From positions 1-32,275 of the forward strand of contig JAJFKA010000162.1 of the NCBI GenBank assembly GCA_021773555.1: a stretch of 32,275 bases of DNA, read 5' to 3'. Made by a program: the position numbers and the translations under genes. The DNA is from Gammaproteobacteria bacterium (GTDB taxonomy: Bacteria; Pseudomonadota; Gammaproteobacteria; Pseudomonadales; Azotimanducaceae). Shown in pieces: positions 22,271-29,981 of this stretch (the stretch's first letter is position 1; every line of letters begins with the position of its first letter). Under the pieces are notes generated by a model. The model made no database searches. It was given only the letters and a program-made list of their open reading frames with translations, and was not told the origin of the DNA.

Positions 22271-24370
22271 TTATGGGTACTCGAAGAGTGTCGTATCTGA
22301 AAACCGCCGTAGCACATTGGTTGTTATCTGGCAGATATCGTTGCGGTATCCATTGTGGGCAAGAGCTCCTGAATAGGTAATGGACCCGGTTGAAAACACG
22401 GCGCCTCCAGCCGGCGTTTCAAAAAAAGTCATGTCTGCGCGAACCTTGTTGCCTTGAAGAAATGTTACGCTCATGTTGAGCTCTTCGACCGCGCGAAGCA
22501 TTCCGGGTTTGTGATCCTCTGAGTGGGCAACGACTAATGCGTGCTCTGGAGAACCCAGTTCCGGGTCCCACCGATCGATTTCCTGTCCCGCCGCGCCACC
22601 TTCAATAGAACCGTAGTCTCCAATGATGTCATTACCGCTGGTTCCCTCAAATATGAACCCAACGCGTGGATGTTTAGCAGCTTCCGTCAGGCGATAATGG
22701 GTTGCGCCATCGAAACCCTGGGCGGCGAAACCAACACCGACGATCTGGTTGGGAGGTCTGCCATTTCGTCTCCACAGACCACCCAGTTCACCGTCGAATG
22801 AATGATGATAGTCACCGGGTTCCGCAACCCAGGCACGAGTGCCGTCCTCAGCGCGCCTGACCTCAATCACGGCAGGATTGTCAGGGTGATAGGCGATCTT
22901 CCAATAGAATCCATTACCGCCCATATACATCATGCGGCCTCCCTGATCGAGATAACCTTCGACGCCATCGAGCATGGCAACGCTGTAGTACTCAGGATGA
23001 GTTCCAGTCACAACAACATTATAGGAGGATAGGAGGCCAGCACCCTCACGGTGCAGATCTTCGTCGGTAATCACGTCGAATGGTGTAGCTATGTGATTGA
23101 GCCAGGCTGTTATGTTGGTGTCTGCATTAAATGCCCACATGGTGCCTCGTGGTTTTAGATTCAATACAGGGCGAAGGTAGGACGAGTAGTGGACGCCACT
23201 ACCGTCTGTGTGATGCTCGTAAAGAGACAATCCCACTTCGATATGATCGTTAAGGTAAGCGTCATTTTCATTCTTTATTCTGCTGGCGAAAGAACCGCCG
23301 GGCAGGAGCATGCGTTCGTTAGCGTATGCAAGGTAAGTCGCTGTCGGTACCAGGTAGGCCACAGTCGCTTTGACGTGGTGCGGTGCAGGCCGAACGAAGA
23401 AGGGAATGTAGTCGATATCCTGATCTTGAGTGAGTTTGAGGGCGTACTGACCACTGCCCAGGTCATCAGGCACTATCCACGTTGTCGTGGGTAGCCAGCG
23501 AGCATCCGTGAGATCGTCTTCGTGGAAATGCACAGCGCCGTAATGCTCGGCACTGTGTTGGTAATTGTGCACGGTTGCGTCCCACCGATATCCCTTCGTC
23601 GCACGCACCGGGCAATTGTAAAAGCGACCGCTCGACTGATGTGGGCCGGAATCAAGAAACTCATTATTGTGGATACTATTCTCGAACCGCCACTCTGCAA
23701 TGGATTCATTGTCGCTACCAGTCAAGTGCACATGTTCAAGCTTGCCGTTGTAGCAATCCTCCTGGACCCCTTCATTGAGTCGTGCAGCGAGAACCAGTTT
23801 CGAGGGGCCTGCCTTTACTGCATCGTCAGTATTGAATTCCTGCGACACCCTCAGGTCTTTTTCGGCTATGCCCAGGGCGTTAATCGCGAGGCTGAGCGTC
23901 ATTTTGTCCGATGAATAGTCCAGCGCTATTCGGTGCCAGCGCTTCAGGCGTAGTGGTGTGTCTACGCAGTAGTCTTTACCACTCACATCGAGCCATAGAC
24001 GGCCGTTGCGAAGAAACAGACCAAGGTTGCCTAGTGAAAGCAGTACCTGACTATTAGTGTTTGCCAACAGCGTAGGATAGAAATACAGACTGAGCTTGCC
24101 AGAGTCTGGTAACCGGACGTTATCCGCAACACCGTACGAACCGTTGTTTAACCGTTGATGTATCGCAGGATACCCGCCATTAAGGCTGGATTCGATGTGC
24201 TCTTCCTGAAACCCGGCGCCTTTCGCTCTGGGATCGCCGCAGATTAGTCGAACAAGTTGTGCCTTGAGCATGCCCGATTTCGAAGAGCTCACCATAAATT
24301 GCTGGTTGTCTCCTGCCACCACAGCCAGACGATCGGTGTATCCGACCAGGTACTTCTCAAAATCCGCCAT
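22271..24370 (-). CDS. N,N-dimethylformamidase large-subunit-like protein
   Basis: A protein of 699 residues. The first third has a laminin-G/concanavalin-like module (G-K-L-S-L-Y-F-Y-P ... W-H-R-I-A-L-D-Y). The rest matches the large-subunit domain of dimethylformamidase, with V-V-T-G-T-H-P-E-Y-Y-S, G-G-R-M-M-Y-M-G-G-N-G-F-Y-W and F-D-G-E-L-G-G-L-W-R. The Paracoccus enzyme hydrolyses dimethylformamide at a mononuclear iron bound by two tyrosines and a glutamate. The tyrosines in H-P-E-Y-Y-S and the glutamate in F-D-G-E-L are plausible equivalents, though I cannot align them here. No small-subunit gene is nearby. The natural substrate may be another amide. The start has no clear ribosome-binding site. 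Confidence 0.8.
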   Translation of the reverse strand: MADFEKYLVGYTDRLAVVAGDNQQFMVSSSKSGMLKAQLVRLICGDPRAKGAGFQEEHIESSLNGGYPAIHQRLNNGSYGVADNVRLPDSGKLSLYFYPTLLANTNSQVLLSLGNLGLFLRNGRLWLDVSGKDYCVDTPLRLKRWHRIALDYSSDKMTLSLAINALGIAEKDLRVSQEFNTDDAVKAGPSKLVLAARLNEGVQEDCYNGKLEHVHLTGSDNESIAEWRFENSIHNNEFLDSGPHQSSGRFYNCPVRATKGYRWDATVHNYQHSAEHYGAVHFHEDDLTDARWLPTTTWIVPDDLGSGQYALKLTQDQDIDYIPFFVRPAPHHVKATVAYLVPTATYLAYANERMLLPGGSFASRIKNENDAYLNDHIEVGLSLYEHHTDGSGVHYSSYLRPVLNLKPRGTMWAFNADTNITAWLNHIATPFDVITDEDLHREGAGLLSSYNVVVTGTHPEYYSVAMLDGVEGYLDQGGRMMYMGGNGFYWKIAYHPDNPAVIEVRRAEDGTRAWVAEPGDYHHSFDGELGGLWRRNGRPPNQIVGVGFAAQGFDGATHYRLTEAAKHPRVGFIFEGTSGNDIIGDYGSIEGGAAGQEIDRWDPELGSPEHALVVAHSEDHKPGMLRAVEELNMSVTFLQGNKVRADMTFFETPAGGAVFSTGSITYSGALAHNGYRNDICQITTNVLRRFSDTTLFEYP

Positions 24371-24673
24371 GTTTGAAATCCCAGTGGTATTCTTACCATC
24401 ATTTATAAGCGAGTGGCGATTGCAGAATCAGATTCATTTTCTACTTACCTGATGATGAACACATCTCTAAGGCCGCCTTCATCCCAGCTTCCTGACTCCC
24501 TTGATTCTAAACTCTTTGCACCACAGCTTACAGATCGTCTGCTTAACTGTTGTACATGATCCGCTGGGGACGCCGGAAACGAGTGCCCCGGGGTACCCGC
24601 ACGTTCGCCTTGTTCATGAGTTCCGCCAGTAGGTATACTGCTTCGTTCCAGTCCGAGCGCAAACAACATTAAT
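24371..24673. other. Divergent intergenic region between amidase-like and TIR genes
   Basis: About 300 bases with no credible gene. It should hold promoters for both neighbours; the better candidate faces the TIR gene (24610-24639). On the minus strand, TATAAA near 24398 may serve the amidase-like gene, but no good -35 is seen. Confidence 0.5.
24610..24639 (+). promoter_or_regulatory. Candidate sigma-70 promoter of the TIR gene
   Basis: TTGTTC (24610-24615) and TATACT (24634-24639) with an 18-base spacer. A start of transcription near 24646 would leave a leader of under 30 bases before the ATG, which also lacks a clear ribosome-binding site. Confidence 0.4.
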
Positions 24674-26305
24674 ATGGCGGGAAAACCGTTTTCAGCCTAT
24701 GAAGGGGACGACCCCTACTTCTTCGTCAGCTATGCGCATGAAGATGCGGAACTGGTGTACGCGGAGATGGCATGGCTGCAGCCAGCGGGTTTCAATCTCT
24801 GGTATGACGATGGAATTCACGTTGGCTCGGTCTGGCGTCAGGCTCTTGCGGACGCTCTCTCCAGGTCCTCCGGACTTATTTTCTTCGCGACTGAACGCTC
24901 GACCGAATCTAGCAACTGTCTCAAGGAACTGAATTTCATTCTCGATGAGGAAAAGCCGGTATTTGTGGTTCAGCTGGATGACAATCCCCTGCCGAGTCTG
25001 CTCCGCCTGTCTCTCAGCGATCGGCAGGCATTGATGAAATCCGAATTCGACCCGACTACCTACCAGGCGAGGCTGATCAGCGCACTGAGCACTGTGGTGC
25101 CACCAACCGTGCGTATTGCCTCGGGCGAAGCACCACAGATTTCTAGCGACCAGATCAGAACCGATCCACCTTCTATCGCCGTCGTGCCCTTTACCTGTCT
25201 TGGCACAGACCAGGAACTCATTTATCTCGCTCAGGGCGTCACGGGCGATCTGATTGCCAAGCTCTCGCAGCGCATCTGGCACATTGTGGCAGGTCAGCCC
25301 GAGGACATTTCACTCGAACCCAGAGAAGTGGGCGAGCGACGGGGGGTGCGCTACCTGCTCGGAGGCACAGCCCAAAGAGGCGGCGGACGAGTCCGACTCA
25401 ATGCACGCCTGACAGATGCCAATACTGGCCAGGAAATCTGGGCGCAGCGTTACGAGCGGACTGGCGACGACCTTCTGGATATTCAGGACCAGATCGTCAA
25501 TTCCATTGATTTTGAATTTTTCGATGTGGTCATGAGCGCGGAGGACCAGCATCTGCGTGAGGTTCCTGATGCGGAACTGGACGCCTGGGGCCTGTGTGCG
25601 CGAACCCGCTCCATGCAGATCGTGGATCGGGCTTCGCGTGACCGTGTGCGCTCCCTGCTCGAACAGGCGGTCGCGCGGGATCCCAATTTTGCCTTTGCCC
25701 ACAGCCTGTTTGGCCTGGTCCTGTCCAACATGATCTTTAACCAGTTTACACGCCAGCCAGAAGAAGATGGTCGGCTCGCCATAGCGGAAGCAAATAGGGC
25801 ATTGGCGCTCGCGCCTAACAATATGGTCGTATTGAACAACGCATCTGTCGTCCATCGCATCGTCGGCGACCCTGAGCACGCCTTGCATCTTGCCGAGCGT
25901 GCTGCCCAGATTGGCGGACGACCCTGGGCATCGCTTACGGGCGCACTAATCACTGTCGGGCGCTTTGAGGAGGCGCTCGAACTGGGCAGGGAGGATGCCG
26001 ACATACAGGTCGGCGGACAGTTAGTCACCGCGTGCCTCGCACTCGGCCGGCTTGAAGAGGCTCTTGAGTGGGCCCGGCGCGGCACATCAGAAATACCTCG
26101 TTCCTTCCTGAACTGGATGTCGCTGGCGTGCGTGCAGGCAGCGATGGGCAGAGATGATCAGGCACGAGCCTCATTTCAACGCGCTAAGGAAATCATCCCG
26201 ACATTAACCATCGAGCGATACGAGAAAGGCGTGCGCATCGCCTGGCGTAACAACGATGTCGTCGAACCAAACGTTGCTGCACTCCGCGCACTTGATCTGG
26301 ACTAG
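24674..26305 (+). CDS. TIR-TolB-like-TPR protein
   Basis: A protein of 543 residues in three parts. Residues ~14-140 are a TIR domain: F-F-V-S-Y-A-H-E-D at the first strand, L-W-Y-D-D-G-I at the BB-loop region, and S-S-N-C-L-K-E-L with E85 at the place of the catalytic glutamate of NAD-cleaving TIRs. Residues ~165-285 match the TolB-N/FlgO-like module found in many CyaA-like TPR proteins: S-I-A-V-V-P-F, G-V-T-G-D-L-I-A-K-L-S, then L-G-G-T-A-Q-R and A-R-L-T-D-A-N-T-G-Q-E-I-W. The remainder is helical TPR sequence (A-L-A-L-A-P-N-N ... A-L-H-L-A-E-R-A). No membrane segment is seen. It could be a regulated NADase or a signalling scaffold; activity is unproven and no classical defence partner lies next to it. 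Confidence 0.85.
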   Translation: MAGKPFSAYEGDDPYFFVSYAHEDAELVYAEMAWLQPAGFNLWYDDGIHVGSVWRQALADALSRSSGLIFFATERSTESSNCLKELNFILDEEKPVFVVQLDDNPLPSLLRLSLSDRQALMKSEFDPTTYQARLISALSTVVPPTVRIASGEAPQISSDQIRTDPPSIAVVPFTCLGTDQELIYLAQGVTGDLIAKLSQRIWHIVAGQPEDISLEPREVGERRGVRYLLGGTAQRGGGRVRLNARLTDANTGQEIWAQRYERTGDDLLDIQDQIVNSIDFEFFDVVMSAEDQHLREVPDAELDAWGLCARTRSMQIVDRASRDRVRSLLEQAVARDPNFAFAHSLFGLVLSNMIFNQFTRQPEEDGRLAIAEANRALALAPNNMVVLNNASVVHRIVGDPEHALHLAERAAQIGGRPWASLTGALITVGRFEEALELGREDADIQVGGQLVTACLALGRLEEALEWARRGTSEIPRSFLNWMSLACVQAAMGRDDQARASFQRAKEIIPTLTIERYEKGVRIAWRNNDVVEPNVAALRALDLD

Positions 26306-26322
26306 ACCTGTTGTACTATAAT
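26292..26322 (+). promoter_or_regulatory. Candidate promoter of the CoA-transferase operon
   Basis: A perfect TATAAT (26317-26322) follows TTGATC (26292-26297), with a 19-base spacer, longer than ideal. The -35 overlaps the 3' end of the TIR gene. It implies a leader of about 240 bases; a T run at 26364-26370 in it has no convincing stem. The rest of the gap up to 26567 shows no gene. Confidence 0.25.
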
Positions 26323-26567
26323 TCCACGGGACGCCTTTGCAACTTCACATTAGCACGCAGCGGTTTTTTTAGTCCCGGCATCGCCCTGGATGATCGCCCA
26401 TAGACGGCTGATCAGAAACGGCGAAACCATGCTCCGGACTGCAGCGAATCTTCCCTGTTAGCGAACGAACTGGACAACTCACCGACGCGAGTTCGGGAAA
26501 CAGCTTGCCTGACCGGCGTTCGGCAGTTGTCAATGTACTGACGTCGCAACACTCACAGGAGTCTTCT

Positions 26568-27758
26568 TTGAATATTTTAAACGGGGTCCGCATTCTCGAT
26601 CTCAGCCGGGTTATCTCTGGCCCTTTTTGCTCACGTATTCTCGGTGATCTGGGCGCAGAGGTAATCAAAGTGGAATCACCAGGTGGCGATGCGTTTCGTG
26701 CAGCTAGCCCACAGTGGGGTGGTTTTTCTGCGCCCTTCGCCCAGTTCAATGCAGGAAAGAAGAGCGTTTGCATTGACCTGCGGACTAAACAGGGAGTCGA
26801 TCTCGTGCATCGCCTCGCGGAACACTGCGACGTGTTCCTTGAAAATTTTCGTGCCGGGCTTGCCGCTGACATTGGCATCGGGCACGCGCAGATATGCGAG
26901 ATCAATCCATCGATCGTGTATTGCTCGATCTCGGGGTTTGGTCAACATGGACCGGACGCTGGCAGGCCCGCGTACACCGATGTGATTCAGGCAATGAGCG
27001 GCCTCGATGACGCCGCGTCGAAGATGTTTGGCAATAATGCCGGTGTACCACCTGGGTTCCCCGCATCACTTGCCGACACCTACACCTCACAACAGGCTGC
27101 TATCGCCATTCTCGCAGCCCTGTTTCATCGCGAGAAATCGGGCGAAGGTGAAGTGATCGACATTTCCATGCTTGATACGATGGTGTCGGTGAACGATTCA
27201 ACGTTGCAGCGCTATCTATTCAGCAACGGTGAAATCGACGCACCCAGTCCGGTTCTGCGCCCACCGCTTCAGCTTAAGGACGGGTTTCTTGCTGCCTCCA
27301 TCGGTCTTAACTTTGAAAAGACCTTGCAGGCAATCGGCAGCCCAGACCTTATCAACGATGAACGCTTCAGAACGGCTGAACTACGGCGCGAAAACATGGC
27401 CACTTATGTGGGTGTGGTAAGCGACTGGGTCCGGGACAAGACCATTGCCGAGGTGACACAACTTTTCGACGCCTTTGACATTCCTTATGGCAAGGTAAAC
27501 TCGCCCGCCGAGGTTCTTGAATCAGACTTCATGTCCTACAGACAGCTTTTGGTTGATCTCGAGGGACAAGATGGCAATATCCCGGTGATCAACACGGCTT
27601 TCAGCTTCCTCTCCGGCAAATCCGGTCCCGGGGGGCCACCACCACGTCTGGGCGAGCACTCATTAGAAGTGGTCGAAAGCTTACTGGGCATGGCGGAAGA
27701 CGAAATTTCAGCCTTGATTACCGGTGGTATCCTGATTTGCAACGAGGCTGATTCATGA
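26568..27758 (+). CDS. CaiB/BaiF (class III) CoA-transferase
   Basis: About 396 residues when started at the TTG at 26568, which has AGGAG six bases upstream; an ATG 21 codons earlier lacks a ribosome-binding site and adds non-family sequence. The family start L-N-G-V-R-I-L-D-L-S-R-V-I-S-G-P-F follows at once. L-G-A-E-V-I-K-V-E-S-P-G-G-D binds CoA, and the catalytic aspartate is D170 in A-S-L-A-D-T-Y, matching Asp169 of formyl-CoA transferase. The C-terminus has G-P-P-P-R-L-G-E-H. The enzyme passes CoA from one acyl-CoA to another acid. It overlaps the next gene by four bases (ATGA), so translation is coupled, and the downstream hydrolase-like proteins probably act in the same pathway. Confidence 0.9.
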   Translation: MNILNGVRILDLSRVISGPFCSRILGDLGAEVIKVESPGGDAFRAASPQWGGFSAPFAQFNAGKKSVCIDLRTKQGVDLVHRLAEHCDVFLENFRAGLAADIGIGHAQICEINPSIVYCSISGFGQHGPDAGRPAYTDVIQAMSGLDDAASKMFGNNAGVPPGFPASLADTYTSQQAAIAILAALFHREKSGEGEVIDISMLDTMVSVNDSTLQRYLFSNGEIDAPSPVLRPPLQLKDGFLAASIGLNFEKTLQAIGSPDLINDERFRTAELRRENMATYVGVVSDWVRDKTIAEVTQLFDAFDIPYGKVNSPAEVLESDFMSYRQLLVDLEGQDGNIPVINTAFSFLSGKSGPGGPPPRLGEHSLEVVESLLGMAEDEISALITGGILICNEADS

Positions 27759-28705
27759 TTATTGATATTGAATGCGACATCCCAACCCGTGAAGTTCGAG
27801 AAGCAGAATTCGAAACCTACCAGACGGACGACCCGGGGATGGCGAATTACATCAACATCTTTGGTCTGCAATGGGCAGCGGAAGCGGGCATGAGTCGGGA
27901 GGAGTTTGATGACCGGCTGGCCAACACCAGTCCCATGGCGCTTCGTCGTGAAATCGCCAGACGCGCAATCGATACAGCACTGACCGATGTCGAATTCATC
28001 GAGGTACTCGACCAGGCCGGTATCACTAAAGCGTGTATCGGTACCGGAAAACACGCCTCGGCTGAGCACACGCTTATCCTCGCAGCACGTTATCCCGACC
28101 GGTTTATCCCATGGGCTCGCATCAACGCATCCGAGGGCACTGCAGGGGTCAAACGACTCGAGGCGTTAGTCAAGGAGCGCGGCCTTCGTGGGCTCGAAAT
28201 CTCCTGCTTTCGGGAGCAGCTTTACGCCAATGACTCACGCTATTACCCCCTGTACGCCAAGTGTGTAGAACTGGATATTCCGGCGCGAGTCTACTGCACC
28301 ATGAGTTATGCGGCTGATCGTCCTATGGACCTTGGCCGCCCATTATATCTCGATCGCGTCTGCGTGGATTTTCCGGAACTTAAGGTCATTGCCGGACTCG
28401 GTGGTTGGCCCTGGGTGCCGGAACTCGTGGGCGCGGCACGACGCCACCAGAATCTTTATATCGACCTGGCCGCGCACCGGCCACGGAACATTCCAAAGCC
28501 GGGCAGTGGTTGGGAGATGATGTTGCAGTTCGGTAACACCCTGTTGCAGGACAGGATGCTGTTCGCGAGTTCCTGGATGACTTTAGGTCTCAGCGCGTCT
28601 CAGGTCGTGGCCGAATATGATGAGTTGCCACTGCGCGACAACGTCCGGCCAAAGTGGATGGGACTCAATGCGGCGCGGTTGCTGAACGTGGATCCCAGCG
28701 TCTGA
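27755..28705 (+). CDS. Amidohydrolase-2-family protein with altered metal site
   Basis: A protein of 316 residues with the amidohydrolase-2 TIM-barrel layout: A-A-R-Y-P-D-R-F-I-P-W, L-R-G-L-E-I-S, Y-Y-P-L-Y-A-K-C-V-E-L-D-I-P, F-P-E-L-K-V-I-A-G-L-G-G-W-P-W. The residues that normally bind metal are not there. The strand-1 H-x-H is E-C-D (M-I-I-D-I-E-C-D), the histidine after strand 5 is C (V-Y-C-T-M-S-Y), the H-x-G after strand 6 is L-G-G, and F-G-S-D is F-A-S-S. Family members are usually zinc or manganese hydrolases, hydratases or decarboxylases; this one may be metal-free or non-catalytic. The frame is intact and coupled to the CoA-transferase by a four-base overlap, so it is unlikely to be decaying. 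Confidence 0.85.
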   Translation: MIIDIECDIPTREVREAEFETYQTDDPGMANYINIFGLQWAAEAGMSREEFDDRLANTSPMALRREIARRAIDTALTDVEFIEVLDQAGITKACIGTGKHASAEHTLILAARYPDRFIPWARINASEGTAGVKRLEALVKERGLRGLEISCFREQLYANDSRYYPLYAKCVELDIPARVYCTMSYAADRPMDLGRPLYLDRVCVDFPELKVIAGLGGWPWVPELVGAARRHQNLYIDLAAHRPRNIPKPGSGWEMMLQFGNTLLQDRMLFASSWMTLGLSASQVVAEYDELPLRDNVRPKWMGLNAARLLNVDPSV

Positions 28706-28727
28706 AAAACAACAAGGAGAACAGTTT

Positions 28728-29930
28728 ATGCCAGCGGACGTGACAATATCCACAGCACCGGACCTGATTCGAGCAAAAGAAGTACACTCGAGGGCCATGG
28801 TCATTGATGCGCATGCCGACATCGAAATATCAGGCAGGGAATCGCCCTATGTGGGAGACGATGGTCGATCCAAAGTGGCGCCGGACAAGATGGAGGCGGG
28901 TGATGTGGACGTAGTCGTTATGGCGATTGCCTCCGGGCCTTTACCTCGTGACGAATCCGGCTATCAGGCCGCGAGACGACGCGCAGATCTAAAGCGCAAT
29001 GCTGTGGATGAACTGATTGCAGACGCATCTAACAATCTAGTTCTGTCGCACTCTGCTGAAGAAGTCAGGGTGGCCAAAGCGGCGGGAAAGCGCTCTATTA
29101 TCCTGGGATTTCAAAACACCCAGATCGTTGGAACGAACATCCGTGGTCTTGATAGCTTTTATGAGACGGGTTGCCGGGTCTTTGCGCTAACTCATATCGG
29201 GCACAATGACTGTGCAGACTCCTCAAGGCCGAACTTCATTGCCGCTACGGGAAAACATGAAGCGACGGAAGAACATGGCGGATTGTCTGACCTGGGTCGA
29301 GACGCGGTTCGACGCATCAATCGACTGGGTGGCCTGCTGGACGTTTGTCAGCTATCTAAGAATGCAACGCTGCAAGCCCTTGCTATCAGCAGTGCTCCTG
29401 TCATCGCCAGCCACTCGAATGTGCGCGCGCTTTGTGATGTCAGTCGCAACCTGTCAGACGAAGAGATTGATCGAATTGGTGACAATGGTGGCGTGATTCA
29501 TGTGACACCATTTCGAGGTTACCTTTATGACACGACGGATCACGAGTTGGTTGACGCTATTCGAATGGCCAGGCTGGCAGCGAACCTTCCTGAAACCTAT
29601 CTCTACCCTTTCGAGCTGTACTGGGAGATCAAGGATCCAGCTGAACAGTTGGCCTTCACTGATGCCATCAGTGACCTGCTGGGACCTGGTGAAATGACCA
29701 GCCTTGTCGACCACATCGACTATCTTGTCAACCGAATCGGCGTAGATCATGTCGGTATCGGGACAGACTTCAATCACGGTGGTGGAATGAAGGCTTTCGA
29801 TGAGGCGAGCGATGCCCTCAATGTCACCCTTGCGCTGTTGCAACGGGGTTATTGCGAAGCGGACACTGACAAGATCTGGGGGCAGAACTTTTTGCGTGCC
29901 TTAACCGCGGCCCAGAGCGACGCAAGTTGA
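28728..29930 (+). CDS. M19 membrane-dipeptidase-like protein with altered metal site
   Basis: A protein of 400 residues with AAGGAG ahead of the ATG and 22 bases after the amidohydrolase gene. The M19 (renal dipeptidase) frame is clear: V-I-D-A-H-A-D gives H-x-D, A-P-V-I-A-S-H-S-N-V-R-A-L-C carries one ligand histidine, G-G-V-I-H-V and G-I-G-T-D-F-N-H-G-G supply the C-terminal aspartate. Two ligands differ: the bridging glutamate (usual I-E-G-G) is Q in G-F-Q-N-T, a variant I recall in some subfamilies, and the D-L-S-H histidine is Q in L-D-V-C-Q-L-S. It may bind one metal or none. Relatives cleave dipeptides or beta-lactams. No signal peptide is seen, unlike the membrane enzymes. It likely works with the two genes before it. 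Confidence 0.85.
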   Translation: MPADVTISTAPDLIRAKEVHSRAMVIDAHADIEISGRESPYVGDDGRSKVAPDKMEAGDVDVVVMAIASGPLPRDESGYQAARRRADLKRNAVDELIADASNNLVLSHSAEEVRVAKAAGKRSIILGFQNTQIVGTNIRGLDSFYETGCRVFALTHIGHNDCADSSRPNFIAATGKHEATEEHGGLSDLGRDAVRRINRLGGLLDVCQLSKNATLQALAISSAPVIASHSNVRALCDVSRNLSDEEIDRIGDNGGVIHVTPFRGYLYDTTDHELVDAIRMARLAANLPETYLYPFELYWEIKDPAEQLAFTDAISDLLGPGEMTSLVDHIDYLVNRIGVDHVGIGTDFNHGGGMKAFDEASDALNVTLALLQRGYCEADTDKIWGQNFLRALTAAQSDAS

Positions 29931-29931
29931 T

Positions 29932-29981
29932 GGGGACAGTTGAAGGGGACAGTTTGATGCAATCATCGCGTGATTCACGCG
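29932..29981. repeat. Tandem GGGGACAGTT motifs and palindrome between convergent genes
   Basis: GGGGACAGTT occurs at 29932-29941 and 29945-29954, and a related AAAGGGGACAGT at 543-554. Next is CGCGTGA-T-TCACGCG (29967-29981), a near-perfect palindrome that includes the stop codon of the convergent kinase gene. The GGGGACAG word resembles REP-type repeat arms. The palindrome could help end transcription from both sides, but lacks a U tract. Confidence 0.4.

Noticed and set aside
24445-24669. A 74-codon minus-strand open frame in the divergent intergenic region.
   Set aside because: Unusual low-complexity composition, no ribosome-binding site, and it would cover the likely promoter of the TIR gene.
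4671-26305. TPR-CHAT and TIR genes as parts of one defence island or a Craspase-like CRISPR system.
   Set aside because: They are 16 kb apart with metabolic genes between; the CHAT protein is exported, and there is no CRISPR array, Cas effector, Argonaute or ThsA-like partner.
26355-26375. Intrinsic terminator after the TIR gene, suggested by seven T at 26364-26370.
   Set aside because: No stable GC-rich stem lies directly before the T run.
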